Shown here piece by piece: positions 15,559 through 25,543 of a stretch of 64,000 nucleotides of DNA. Every line of letters begins with the position of its first letter. Position 1 is the stretch's first letter. Location: the NCBI GenBank assembly GCA_903828665.1, contig CAIKMZ010000078.1:56672-120671 (forward strand). The letters run 5' to 3'. Source of the stretch: an uncultured beta proteobacterium (lineage in GTDB: Bacteria > Pseudomonadota > Gammaproteobacteria > Burkholderiales > Burkholderiaceae_C). The translations under genes and the position numbers were made by a program. The notes beneath the pieces were generated by a model. It saw nothing but the letters and a program-made list of their open reading frames with translations, made no database searches and was not told where the DNA came from.

Positions 15559-18504
15559 TCAGGCCGCCAGCAGCGCCGCGTTGCCGCCGGCGGCCGTGGT
15601 GTTGATGGTGATGGTCTGCTCGGCGCAGAAGCGGTACAGGTAGTGCGGGCCGCCCGCCTTCGGGCCGGTTCCCGACAGGCCTTCACCGCCAAAGGGCTGC
15701 ACGCCGACCACGGCACCGATCTGGTTGCGGTTGATGTAAACGTTGCCGACATGCGCGGCGTGCGCGAGGATTTGGGCGCGTGAATCGATGCGGGTCTGGA
15801 TGCCGATGGTCAGGCCGTAGCCCAGGGCGTTGATCTGCTCGATGACATCCACCGGATCGCCCGTCCAGCGCACGATGTGCAGCACCGGGCCGAAGATTTC
15901 CTGCTTCATGTCGGCGATCGATTGCACCTCGAAGGCCTGAGGCGCGATCAGGTTGGGTATGGCAGCCGTGGCCGCCAGCCCCAACAAAGGTCGCGCTTCG
16001 CTGTGCAGGCGCTTGACCTGCTGCGTGATGCCTTCAAAGGCCTCACGGTCGATCACTGGGCCGAGGTCGGTCGCCAGATCGGCCGGATCGCCGGCCACCA
16101 GTTCCTTGGCCGCGCCCTGGATCATCTCGATTACATGGTCGGCGATCTCGGCGTGCAGGCACAGCAGGCGCAGTGCCGAGCAGCGCTGGCCGGCGCTGCG
16201 GAAGGCCGACTGCATGACGGCGTCGCTGACCTGCTCCGGCAGCGCCGTGCTGTCGACCAGCATGGCGTTGATGCCACCGGTCTCGGCGATCAGGGGTACG
16301 ATGGCGCCGTCTTTCGCGGCCAGCGCGCGCTGGATGATCTTGGCAACCGCAGTCGATCCGGTGAACACGACACCGGCCACACCGCTCGCCGCCACCAGTG
16401 CCGCGCCAACCGTCTCGCCCGGGCCGTGCAACAGTTGCAAGGCATCTGCCGGCACGCCCGCCGCGTGCAAGAGGCGCACCGCCTCCAGCGCAACGCCGGG
16501 GGTTTGCTCGGCCGGTTTGGCCAGCACCGTGTTGCCGGTGGCCAGCGCGGCAGCAACCTGGCCGGCGAAGATCGCCAGTGGGAAATTCCACGGGCTGATG
16601 CAGACCCAGGGGCCGCGCGCGATCAGGCGCAACTCGTTGTTCTCGCCGGTCGGCCCCGGCATGGCGATCGGCGCCATCACGCGCTCGGCTTCATTGGCGT
16701 AGTAGTGCAGGAAGTCGACCGCCTCGCGCACTTCGGAGACCGCATCCACCCAGGTCTTGAAGGCTTCGCGCACCAGCAGCGCGCAAAAGCGCGGCAGTTC
16801 TGCTTCCAGCGCGTCCGCCGTGCGCCGCAGCATGGCAGCGCGATCAGCGACATCGGTGCGGCTCCACTGCCTGAAGCAGTCGGCGCTGCGCTTGAGTGCC
16901 TCACCAACCCGTTGCGTGTCGAACACCGGCACCAGCGGAACCTGCGTCGATTGATACGCGGCCAGCAGCGGCTCGCGCATGGACTGCACCGTGAGGTCCA
17001 GGCCCGCGCTGTTGCGACGCGCCGCGCCGAACAAATCCAAGGGCAGCGGCAGCGAGGACTCCGGTTCGAGCCGCAGCGGCGAGATCAGCAGTTCGTTGAT
17101 CGCAACCGATTCGTCGGCGAGCTGGTGCACGAAGGACGAGTTGGCACCGTTCTCCAGCAGGCGGCGCACAAGGTAGGCCAGCAGGTCCTTGTGCGCGCCG
17201 ACCGGGGCATAGACGCGGCAGGCGATCAGGGGATTCTTCAGCACCTCGCGGTAGATGCCTTCGGCCATGCCGTGCAGGCGCTGCAGTTCAAACGGCGCAC
17301 CGCTGCGCGCGGCCATCTGCAGGACGGCAGCGATGGTCGACGCGTTGTGGCTGGCGAACTGCGGGTAGATCGCGTCGGGCGCATCGAGCAGCACGCGGGC
17401 ACAGGCCAGGTAGGAAATATCGGTGTGGTGCTTGTGCGTGAAAACCGGGTAGGCCGGCAGGCCGTTCTCCTGCGCGCGCTTGATCTCGGCGTCCCAATAG
17501 GCGCCCTTGACCAGTCGGCACATCAGGCGGATCTTGTACTGGCGCGCCAGCGCGATGACGTGCTCGATCTGCTGCAGCGATCGCGTCTGGTAGGTCTGCA
17601 TCGCCAGGCCAAAGCCGCCCCATTGCGGGAAGTGCTGCGCCACACGGCTGACCAGCGCCTCGAACACTTCGAGCGAGAGCTCGAGACGGTCGACTTCTTC
17701 CGAGTCGATCGTGAGGTTGATGTTGGCCCTGGCCGCCTGCTCGCACAGTCCCCAGACACGCGGCACCAGCTCGGCGAGCACGCGCCCGGTGTGCGCATCC
17801 TCGTAGCGTGGATGCAGGGCGCTGAGCTTGATCGAAATGCCGTCGTTGACCTCGCAAACACCACTGGCAGCGGCATGGCTTGCAATGAAGGCAATCGCGT
17901 TCTGATAGCTCGCAAGGTATTGCAGTGCATCGGCATCGGTGCGCGCACCCTCGCCCAGCATGTCATAGCTGTATCGCAAGTTCTTTGCCTTGCGCCGCGC
18001 CGCATTGGCTTCGTCCATCGCCTCGGTGATGGTCTGGCCCAGTACGAACTGGCGCCCCAGCAATTGCACGGCGCGCAGCGTAGCGGCCACCACGGAGCGC
18101 GCGCCGAGCTTGGCAAAAAGGCCTGTTGGCGCTTCGCTGTCAGGCAGGAATTTCTTGCTCATCGCGATGGCCGTGCTGGACAGACGCGCCAGCGTCTTGT
18201 CGCCGGCGCTGTGGAAGTCGGCGCGGCCCAACTGGTCGGCGGTCAGCGCAATCGCGGTGGCGGCATCAGGCACGCGCAGCAGGGCCTCGGCCAGACGCAT
18301 CAGGGCCAGACCTTCGGCGCTGGAAATCGGGTATTCCTTGAGCAGGCTCTCCATCGCCCAGAACGGGGGCGGGTTCGCGCGCACCGCCTGCACCCAAGGT
18401 GTGGCGACCTTGGCGACGGCCGCCCAATCGAGCGCGCCACTGAGCGAGCCGAGGTGCTGGGAAACTATTTCGGCTTCGGGACGGTAAGGGAATGGCAGGC
18501 GCAC
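15559..18504 (-). CDS. putA: Bifunctional proline dehydrogenase / L-glutamate gamma-semialdehyde dehydrogenase (short PutA, no RHH domain)
   Basis: 981 aa; PRODH motifs (RLVKGAYWDAEIKRAQ, YAPVGAHKDLLAYLVRRLLENGANSSFV) and ALDH motifs (SAGQRCSALR, GGEGLSGTGPKAGGP); GTG start. Confidence 0.93.
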   Translation of the reverse strand: MRLPFPYRPEAEIVSQHLGSLSGALDWAAVAKVATPWVQAVRANPPPFWAMESLLKEYPISSAEGLALMRLAEALLRVPDAATAIALTADQLGRADFHSAGDKTLARLSSTAIAMSKKFLPDSEAPTGLFAKLGARSVVAATLRAVQLLGRQFVLGQTITEAMDEANAARRKAKNLRYSYDMLGEGARTDADALQYLASYQNAIAFIASHAAASGVCEVNDGISIKLSALHPRYEDAHTGRVLAELVPRVWGLCEQAARANINLTIDSEEVDRLELSLEVFEALVSRVAQHFPQWGGFGLAMQTYQTRSLQQIEHVIALARQYKIRLMCRLVKGAYWDAEIKRAQENGLPAYPVFTHKHHTDISYLACARVLLDAPDAIYPQFASHNASTIAAVLQMAARSGAPFELQRLHGMAEGIYREVLKNPLIACRVYAPVGAHKDLLAYLVRRLLENGANSSFVHQLADESVAINELLISPLRLEPESSLPLPLDLFGAARRNSAGLDLTVQSMREPLLAAYQSTQVPLVPVFDTQRVGEALKRSADCFRQWSRTDVADRAAMLRRTADALEAELPRFCALLVREAFKTWVDAVSEVREAVDFLHYYANEAERVMAPIAMPGPTGENNELRLIARGPWVCISPWNFPLAIFAGQVAAALATGNTVLAKPAEQTPGVALEAVRLLHAAGVPADALQLLHGPGETVGAALVAASGVAGVVFTGSTAVAKIIQRALAAKDGAIVPLIAETGGINAMLVDSTALPEQVSDAVMQSAFRSAGQRCSALRLLCLHAEIADHVIEMIQGAAKELVAGDPADLATDLGPVIDREAFEGITQQVKRLHSEARPLLGLAATAAIPNLIAPQAFEVQSIADMKQEIFGPVLHIVRWTGDPVDVIEQINALGYGLTIGIQTRIDSRAQILAHAAHVGNVYINRNQIGAVVGVQPFGGEGLSGTGPKAGGPHYLYRFCAEQTITINTTAAGGNAALLAA

Positions 18505-18520
18505 AGCTAGCTCCGATCGG

Positions 18521-18548
18521 ATGAGATGAGATGAGATGAGATGAGATG
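18521..18548. repeat. Pentanucleotide tandem repeat (ATGAG)n, 5 full units plus ATG
   Basis: Read directly: cggATGAGATGAGATGAGATGAGATGAGATGctc, 17-44 bp upstream of the putA start. Confidence 0.95.
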
Positions 18549-18683
18549 CTCGCTATGGTTACCGCGTTATCGGCAAATTACTCACCAATAAACGACTGAT
18601 AAATAGCGATAAATTCACTTCAACTGCGAATTTCCGGCCTGCCTGACTGAACAAGCGAAGTGTTTGACGCTTCGTACGCCGCG

Positions 18684-18947
18684 CTAATCCCCAAACAGGT
18701 CGTCGAACTTCTTTGCGCCATCCGTTGCAGGACCCGGGGTCGGCACGCCCTTCGGATACTCCTCGGCGATTCGGTCCTCCCAGTAGGTGGTCGGATTGGG
18801 CGCACTGCACAGCCGTCGATAGACTTCTTCCGGAACATGCTTGTAGGCCAGCACGGTCCGGTTGTCCCAATGCAAGTCGAGCTGGCGCGATGCGGGGTCG
18901 TAAACGGCCTTGCGGATGCGGCCGCTGGTGAAGGTCTTGCTGGGCAT
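18684..18947 (-). CDS. KTSC domain-containing protein
   Basis: MPSKTFTSGRIRKAVYDPASRQLDLHWDNRTVLAYKHVPEEVYRRLCSAPNPTTYWEDRIAEEYP. Confidence 0.75.
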   Translation of the reverse strand: MPSKTFTSGRIRKAVYDPASRQLDLHWDNRTVLAYKHVPEEVYRRLCSAPNPTTYWEDRIAEEYPKGVPTPGPATDGAKKFDDLFGD

Positions 18948-18969
18948 GGCTGCGGCCTCCTCGGACAAG

Positions 18970-19413
18970 TTACTCCGGTCGCTCCAGCTTGGTCGCGAGC
19001 AGGATTGTGGAAAAGGTTTCGATCACGCCCTTGACGGCGCGCATGCGGTCGATCACGGCGTCAAGTTCGTGCGTCGATTCGGTCGACAGCATCGCGCACA
19101 GGTCGTAGCGGCCGCTGACCGAATAGAGCTTGGTGATCTCATGACGTTTGGCCAGGGCGCGTACCACCTCGGGCTCATTCTTCGATTCGATCGAGATCAG
19201 CACCATGGCGCGGATGGTCGATGTGGCGCTGGGCTTGGCGACGCCGACCGTGTAGCCGGTGATGACGCCGCTTTCTTCGAGCGCTTTCAGGCGCAGCTGC
19301 ACGGTGCTGCGCGAACAGCCCAGCGCCTTGGCCAGGCGCACCACGGGCAGGCGCGCATTGACCTTGAGCAGGGCGATCAGATGATGGTCCAGGGCGTCGA
19401 GCGTGGCAGGCAT
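18970..19413 (-). CDS. Lrp/AsnC family transcriptional regulator
   Basis: LDALDHHLIALLKVNARLPVVRLAKALGCSRSTVQLRLKALEESGVITGYTV HTH; divergent from kamA. Confidence 0.92.
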   Translation of the reverse strand: MPATLDALDHHLIALLKVNARLPVVRLAKALGCSRSTVQLRLKALEESGVITGYTVGVAKPSATSTIRAMVLISIESKNEPEVVRALAKRHEITKLYSVSGRYDLCAMLSTESTHELDAVIDRMRAVKGVIETFSTILLATKLERPE

Positions 19414-19548
19414 GGGCTGATCCGGCAGTTTGTATGAAACCGGTGCATTGTGACTGATTTTGGCGCGTAATTTCAGGCAGCTTGCCGATTTCCTCTGGCG
19501 TCACTCGTCCCTAAACTTGGTTCAGCCAACTACCCGAGGGGAACCCCC

Positions 19549-20730
19549 ATGCTGCAACGAGTCAAATTCAATCCCGAGCGAAAACTGCTGACGCGCGCCG
19601 AACTCGACGCCTACGATCCGGAATCGGAATCGTGGCAAAAGCAGTTTGCCCGGCGCTACACGCACCACGGTGAGCTCGACGGCATCCTCAACAAGATGGA
19701 GAACGTCAACGAGACGGTCTACGACAAGTTCGCCATCGCCATCACGCCCTACATGGCCAAGCTGATGGACCGCGACGATCCGAACTGCCCGATCCGCCTG
19801 CAGTACCTGCCCTCGCACCACGAGGAAACCAAGCCCGGCTTTGCCACCTCGCTCGACCAGTTGGGCGAGGAGGGCGACACCATCCCCGGCACCAGCGTCG
19901 TGCACCGCTACCCGCGCCGCGTGCTGTTCCTGGTCTCCAACACCTGCGCCACGCTGTGCCGCTTCTGCACGCGCAAGCGCATGGTCTCGCAGCCCGACGG
20001 CTCGGTGGCCAAGGATCAGATCGCGGCCTCCATCGACTACATCGCGGGCAACAAGAACATCGAGGACGTGCTGCTCTCCGGCGGCGACCCGCTGACCTTC
20101 ACCGACGAACGGCTCGACGAGATCCTGGGCGAACTGCGCCGCCGCGCGCCGCACGTGCGTTTCCTGCGCATCGGCTCGCGCATGGTGGTGCAGATGCCGA
20201 CCCGCATCACGCCCGAACTGTGCGCGGTGCTGGAAAAGCACCGCGTGCAGATGCTCAACATCCACATCGACCACCCGAAGGAGATCACGCCGCTGCTGCG
20301 CGCGCGCCTCAAGATGATCCAGAAGGCCGGCATCATGATGGGCCTGCAGACGGTCTGCCTCAAGGGCATCAACGACAGCGTGGAAGTGATGCGCGAGCTG
20401 TTCATGCAGGCCGTCGAGATGGGCGTGCGCCCCTATTACGTCTATTCGACCGACATGGTCGAAGGCGCGCACCACTTCATCGTGCCGCACCGGCGCATGC
20501 TCGAACTCTACGAAGGCCTGCGCGGCTGGATCAGCGGCCCGGCCGTGCCGACCTTCATCGTCGACGGCATGGGCGGCCTGGGCAAGCTGCCCATCATCCC
20601 GAGCTACGTGCGCGAGGAAGCCCGCGCCGACGGCACCGGCACCACCATCAAGTGCCGCAACTACAAGGGCATGACGGTCGAGATGCCGGGGCTGGGGCAG
20701 GACTTCAGCCTGCCGACGCAAAGCAACTAA
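19549..20730 (+). CDS. kamA: Lysine 2,3-aminomutase
   Basis: Radical SAM motif CATLCRFCTRKRMV; KamA-like throughout; followed by kdd/kamDE. Confidence 0.93.
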   Translation: MLQRVKFNPERKLLTRAELDAYDPESESWQKQFARRYTHHGELDGILNKMENVNETVYDKFAIAITPYMAKLMDRDDPNCPIRLQYLPSHHEETKPGFATSLDQLGEEGDTIPGTSVVHRYPRRVLFLVSNTCATLCRFCTRKRMVSQPDGSVAKDQIAASIDYIAGNKNIEDVLLSGGDPLTFTDERLDEILGELRRRAPHVRFLRIGSRMVVQMPTRITPELCAVLEKHRVQMLNIHIDHPKEITPLLRARLKMIQKAGIMMGLQTVCLKGINDSVEVMRELFMQAVEMGVRPYYVYSTDMVEGAHHFIVPHRRMLELYEGLRGWISGPAVPTFIVDGMGGLGKLPIIPSYVREEARADGTGTTIKCRNYKGMTVEMPGLGQDFSLPTQSN

Positions 20731-20743
20731 CATCCATGCCACT

Positions 20744-21781
20744 ATGAAACATGGCTCCCCCTATGGCACGCACCGCGTGCTCGAACCGCTCGGCGTGCTG
20801 CCGCAGGGCGCCTGGAAGATCGACAACACGATGGCGATCTGGGACAACGAGGTCCTGATCGACGTCGCGGCGCTCAACATCGACGCCGCCAGCTTCACGC
20901 AGATCAAGACTGAGGCCGGTGGCGACGTCGAACGTGTGGCCGACATCGTGCGCTCCATCGTGGGCCGGCGCGGCAAGCACCACAACCCGGTGACGGGATC
21001 GGGCGGCATGCTGATCGGCAGCGTGCGCGCCATCGGTCCCGCGCTGGCGGGCAAGATCGACCTGCAGGTCGGCGACCGAATCGCAACCCTGGTGTCGCTG
21101 TCGCTGACGCCGCTGCGCATTGACGAGATCATCCAGATCCATCTGGAGCGCGACCAGATCGAGATCCGCGGCCAGGCCATCCTGTTCGAGACCGGCCTCT
21201 ACGCCAAGCTGCCTCGCGACATTCCGGAGAAAACGGCGCTAGCCATCCTCGACGTTGCCGGCGCTCCGGCTCAAACGGCGCGCCTGGTGCAGGCCGGCGA
21301 CACCGTGGTGGTGATCGGCGGCGGCGGCAAATCCGGCACGCTGTGTGTCTATGAAGCCAAGAAGCGCGCCGGGCCAGGCGGCTGCGTGATCGGCGTCTCG
21401 CCCTTCGAGGCCGATTGCCAGCGGATGCGGGAACTCGGCTGGGCCGACCACGCGCTGCAAGTCGACGCCACCAACGCGCTGGCGCTGATGGAGGCCGTCG
21501 CCGGGGTGACCGGCGGCAAACTGGCCGACGTGGTGATCAACTGCGTGAACCTGCCCAACACAGAGATGGGCAGCATCCTGTGCGCGCGTCAGCACGGCAA
21601 GATCTACTTCTTCTCGATGGCCACCAGTTTCACCGCCGCCGCGCTCGGCGCCGAAGGCGTCGGCAAGGACGTGGAGATGATCGTCGGCAACGGCTACGCC
21701 ACGGGACACGCCGAGTTCGCGCTGGGCCTGCTGCGCGAGAACGCCGAGCTGCGCCGCTTGTTCGAAGAGCGCTACGTTTGA
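20744..21781 (+). CDS. kdd: L-erythro-3,5-diaminohexanoate dehydrogenase
   Basis: GTHRVLEPLGVLPQGAWKIDN..; NAD-binding VVVIGGGGKSGTLCVYEAKKR; operon context. Confidence 0.88.
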   Translation: MKHGSPYGTHRVLEPLGVLPQGAWKIDNTMAIWDNEVLIDVAALNIDAASFTQIKTEAGGDVERVADIVRSIVGRRGKHHNPVTGSGGMLIGSVRAIGPALAGKIDLQVGDRIATLVSLSLTPLRIDEIIQIHLERDQIEIRGQAILFETGLYAKLPRDIPEKTALAILDVAGAPAQTARLVQAGDTVVVIGGGGKSGTLCVYEAKKRAGPGGCVIGVSPFEADCQRMRELGWADHALQVDATNALALMEAVAGVTGGKLADVVINCVNLPNTEMGSILCARQHGKIYFFSMATSFTAAALGAEGVGKDVEMIVGNGYATGHAEFALGLLRENAELRRLFEERYV

Positions 21782-22818
21782 TGGGCGCAGCAAGTCCATT
21801 CGCCATCGGCGCATTGCGCACCCTCGCGGTCATGGGCATGAGCAAGAACACCGGCAAGACGGTGGCGCTCAACCACCTGCTGGCGCAGGCGGCGCAGGAC
21901 GGCGTCTGTGTCGGCGTCACCTCGATCGGGCGCGACGGCGAGGAGCGCGACCAGGTCTTCTTCGTCCCGAAGCCGCCGGTCAAGGTCTGGCCCGGCACGT
22001 TGGTGGCCACGGCGCGCGCCACACTGCCGCGCGCCAAGGTGGCCTGCAAGCTGATCGCGGGCACCGGCATTGCCAGCCCGATGGGCGAGATCGTGATCGT
22101 CAAGGTGCTTGAACACGGCGACATGGAGATCGCCGGCGCCTCGCGCGGCCATGACCAGCGCCAGGTCATCGCCCGGCTGCAGCAGTGCGGCGCGGCACGC
22201 GTGATCCTGGACGGCGCGCTCGGGCGCAGCCAGCACGCTTCACCGGCCATCGCCGATGCGGTTCTGCTGGCCACCGGCGCTGCGCTGGGCGGCGGCATTG
22301 CCGACGTGCTGCGCAAGACGCGCGATCGTCTGGCCATCCTGGGCATCGCGCCGGTCGATGTCGACGCACAGGCGCTCGTCGCGCCCCTGTTCGCGCAAGG
22401 CGGCGTGGCGCTCTGGGACCGAGCCGGTCAGCCTGTTTTTCAGGCACAGATCGCCACCATCAATGCCGGCGCCGTGCTGCAACAGCACGCCGACGCCGAC
22501 CTGGGAACCCTTGCGCTCAGCGGCGCGGTCGGGCGCACGCTCTGGCGCTCGCTCACGGCACTGGCCACGCGCCATTCCGGTCTGACCGTGGTCGTGGCCG
22601 ACGGCACGCGGCTCTTCATCGAGGCCGGCGATTTGCTGGCGTTCGAGCGGCTTGGCGCGCGGCTGCTCACCTGGAAGGCGATCCAGGTCGCCGGTATCAC
22701 GCTCAATCCTTATTCGCCGCTGGGTGGCAGCTTCGCGGCCGGTGAATTTCTGTCGGCGGCGCGCGAGGCGTTTGCCGGCTATGTGGTCAGCGATGTCATA
22801 TTTGAGGAAATGAAATGA
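21781..22818 (+). CDS. P-loop NTPase-like protein in the lysine fermentation operon (unknown function)
   Basis: 345 aa; VMGMSKNTGKTVALNHLL P-loop with BioD-like spacing; overlaps kdd stop and kamD start (translational coupling). Confidence 0.7.
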   Translation: MGAASPFAIGALRTLAVMGMSKNTGKTVALNHLLAQAAQDGVCVGVTSIGRDGEERDQVFFVPKPPVKVWPGTLVATARATLPRAKVACKLIAGTGIASPMGEIVIVKVLEHGDMEIAGASRGHDQRQVIARLQQCGAARVILDGALGRSQHASPAIADAVLLATGAALGGGIADVLRKTRDRLAILGIAPVDVDAQALVAPLFAQGGVALWDRAGQPVFQAQIATINAGAVLQQHADADLGTLALSGAVGRTLWRSLTALATRHSGLTVVVADGTRLFIEAGDLLAFERLGARLLTWKAIQVAGITLNPYSPLGGSFAAGEFLSAAREAFAGYVVSDVIFEEMK

Positions 22819-24371
22819 GTCAGTTGCATTTGGACCCGGCGCAGATCGAGCGCGCGCGCGAATCAGCGCGGCGCATTGCGCGCCAGGTCTTCGATCAGAT
22901 GAGCCCCTACACCACCACCACGGTGGAACGGGCCACCTTGCGCCTGCTCGGCATCGATGGTGTCGACACCAATGATGTGCCGCTGCCGAACCGCGTCATC
23001 AGCCATCTGCAGGAGCAGGGCATCCTGCAGCACGGCGCAGCCACGATGGTTGCCGCCGCCATGAACGAGCGCGGCTGCAGCGCGCAGCAGGTGGCGCAGG
23101 CTGTTGCCGATGGCGCGTTGACGCTGGGCCGCGCCAAGGACGAAGCCGCGGCGCGACGCAGCGCACAAGCCTTGGCCGAGGCCGCTTGCCAAAGAATCGC
23201 AGCGCAACGCGCGCTGCGCGAGGAACGCATCAAGACACTCGGCGAGGGCCCCACGCCCTGGCTCTACCTGATCGTGGCCACCGGCAACATCCACGAGGAC
23301 GTGATCCAGGCGCGCGCCGCCGCCGAGCAGGGGGCCGACATCATCGCGGTGATCCGTTCCACCGGTCAGAGCCTGCTCGACTACGTGCCGTTTGGCGCCA
23401 CCACCGAGGGTTTCGGCGGCACTTATGCGACGCAGGAGAACTTCCGCCTGATGCGCGCCGCGCTCGACGAGGTCGGCGCGAAGGTGGGGCGCTACATCCG
23501 CCTGACCAATTACTGCTCGGGCCTGTGCATGCCCGAGATCGCCGCCATGGGCGCGATGGAACGCCTCGACGTGATGCTCAACGACTCGATGTACGGCATC
23601 ATCTTTCGCGACATCAACATGCAGCGCACCTTCATCGACCAGTTCTTCTCGCGCATGGTCAATGCCTTTGCCGGCGTCATCATCAACACCGGCGAGGACA
23701 ACTACCTGACCACGGCCGACGCCTATGAAGCGGCGCACACGGTGCTGGCCTCGCAGCTGATCAACGAGCAGTTCGCGGTCCTCTCCGGGCTGACGCCCGA
23801 TCAGATGGGTCTGGGCCACGCCTTCGAGATCCACCCCGAGCTGGAGAACGGCTTTCTGTGGGAGCTGGCGCACGCGCAACTGGCGCGCCAAGTGTTCCCG
23901 GATGCCACGCTCAAGTACATGCCGCCGACCAAGCACATGACGGGCAACATCTTCAAGGGCCAGGTGCAGAACACGCTGTTCAACGTGGTCAGCAGCGTCA
24001 CGCAGCAGAACATCCACCTGCTGGGCATGATGACCGAGGCCATCCACACGCCCTTCATCCAGGACCGCTTCCTGGCCATCCAGAATGCGCGCTACGTCTT
24101 CGGCACGATGAAGGACCTGCACTCTGAAATCGAGTTCAAGCGCGGCGGTCAGATCGAGCAGCGCGCGCAGGCCGTCCTCCTGGATGCCGAGCAGATGCTG
24201 GCGACCATCGAGGCCATCGGCCTGCCCGCAGCCATCAGTCAGGCCATGTTTGCCGAGATCGCGCGCACGCCCAGCGGCGGCAAGGGGCTGGATGGCGTGA
24301 TCGAGAAGTCTGACGATTACTACAACCCGTTTCTGTCGCTCATGCTTGCAGGAGGTGCTTCCCATGCTTGA
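22815..24371 (+). CDS. kamD: Lysine 5,6-aminomutase alpha subunit
   Basis: 518 aa; position and KamD-like sequence (RLLGIDGVDTNDVPLPNRVISHL..). Confidence 0.9.
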   Translation: MSQLHLDPAQIERARESARRIARQVFDQMSPYTTTTVERATLRLLGIDGVDTNDVPLPNRVISHLQEQGILQHGAATMVAAAMNERGCSAQQVAQAVADGALTLGRAKDEAAARRSAQALAEAACQRIAAQRALREERIKTLGEGPTPWLYLIVATGNIHEDVIQARAAAEQGADIIAVIRSTGQSLLDYVPFGATTEGFGGTYATQENFRLMRAALDEVGAKVGRYIRLTNYCSGLCMPEIAAMGAMERLDVMLNDSMYGIIFRDINMQRTFIDQFFSRMVNAFAGVIINTGEDNYLTTADAYEAAHTVLASQLINEQFAVLSGLTPDQMGLGHAFEIHPELENGFLWELAHAQLARQVFPDATLKYMPPTKHMTGNIFKGQVQNTLFNVVSSVTQQNIHLLGMMTEAIHTPFIQDRFLAIQNARYVFGTMKDLHSEIEFKRGGQIEQRAQAVLLDAEQMLATIEAIGLPAAISQAMFAEIARTPSGGKGLDGVIEKSDDYYNPFLSLMLAGGASHA

Positions 24372-25119
24372 TACCCGACTGCCCGAACAATGGGTAAAAC
24401 CCTACGGCGACACGCTCGACGACGGCCGCATGCAGGTCTCGTTCACGCTGCCGGTCGCGCTCGACGAGACGAGCAAGGAAGGCGCGAAACGCCTGGCCGC
24501 GCTGATGGGGCTGGAGGAGCCGGCTGTCGTGCACGCCGAGGACATGGGCCAAGGCTTCAGCTTCTACATTGTCTACGGCCAGTGCAAGCACCGCGTCGAT
24601 CTCTCCAGCCTGCAGGTTGCCAAGCCCGACTACGAGGTGCTCGACAAGACCGGCGTCGATGCGCTGATCCAGCGCGCCATGGGCCGGCGCATGGTGGTGA
24701 TCGGCGCCTGCATCGAGACCGACGCCCACACGGTCGGCATCGACGCGATCATGAACATGAAGGGCTTCAACGGGCACAAGGGCCTGGAGAGCTACCACCA
24801 GATCCGCGCCATCAATCTCGGCGCCCAGGTCGATTCCGAAGACCTGGTGGCGCGCGCCATCGAGGAGCAGGCCGACGTCATCCTGGTATCGCAGGTGGTG
24901 ACGCAAAAGAACATCCACCTCGACAACCTGACCAAGCTCGGCGACCTGCTGGAAGCTGAAGGCCTGCGCGACAAGGTGATCCTGGTCGTCGGCGGTCCGC
25001 GGATCAGCCATGAACTGGCAAAGGAACTGGGTTACGACGCCGGCTTTGGCAGCAAGACCTACGCCGAAGACGTGGCATCCTTTGCCATCCACGAATGGAT
25101 CCATCGAAAGGCCGCCTGA
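24364..25119 (+). CDS. kamE: Lysine 5,6-aminomutase beta subunit (cobalamin-binding)
   Basis: B12-binding region DAHTVGIDAIMNMKGFNGHKGLESY; ATG at 24364. Confidence 0.9.
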   Translation: MLDTRLPEQWVKPYGDTLDDGRMQVSFTLPVALDETSKEGAKRLAALMGLEEPAVVHAEDMGQGFSFYIVYGQCKHRVDLSSLQVAKPDYEVLDKTGVDALIQRAMGRRMVVIGACIETDAHTVGIDAIMNMKGFNGHKGLESYHQIRAINLGAQVDSEDLVARAIEEQADVILVSQVVTQKNIHLDNLTKLGDLLEAEGLRDKVILVVGGPRISHELAKELGYDAGFGSKTYAEDVASFAIHEWIHRKAA

Positions 25120-25527
25120 ATGAAAGACTACACCTCCCTGATCCGCCTGCGCATCAGCGCGCATGACGCCCACTACGCCGGCAATCTGGTCGACGGCGCG
25201 AAGATGCTGCACCTGTTCGGCGACGTCGCCACCGAGTTGCTGATCCGCAGCGATGGCGACGAAGGCCTGTTCGTGGCCTACGACAGCGTCGAGTTCCTGG
25301 CGCCGGTCCATGCCGGCGATTACATCGAGGCCAGCGGGCGCATCGTCAGCGCCGGCAAGAGCTCGCGCAAGATGGTGTTCGAGGCGCGCAAGGTCATCGC
25401 ATCGGCCGGTCTCGCCGGCCAGCCCTCGGCAGCTGATGTGCTGACTGAGCCCATCGTCGTCTGTCGGGCATCGGGTACCTGCGTCGTGCCCGCGGCTTAC
25501 CAGCGCAAGAATCCACTGCAGGCCTGA
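25120..25527 (+). CDS. kal: 3-aminobutyryl-CoA ammonia-lyase
   Basis: Hotdog-like 135 aa protein immediately after kamE ([40 protein letters not shown]). Confidence 0.85.
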   Translation: MKDYTSLIRLRISAHDAHYAGNLVDGAKMLHLFGDVATELLIRSDGDEGLFVAYDSVEFLAPVHAGDYIEASGRIVSAGKSSRKMVFEARKVIASAGLAGQPSAADVLTEPIVVCRASGTCVVPAAYQRKNPLQA

Positions 25528-25543
25528 TCCGGAATCTTCAACT

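Noticed and set aside
15877-18510. 877-aa plus-strand ORF opposite putA
   Set aside because: Mirror of a high-GC coding frame; no domain signature, while the putA frame is unambiguous.
22863-24365. 500-aa minus-strand ORF opposite kamD
   Set aside because: Antisense shadow ORF; kamD is clearly coding.
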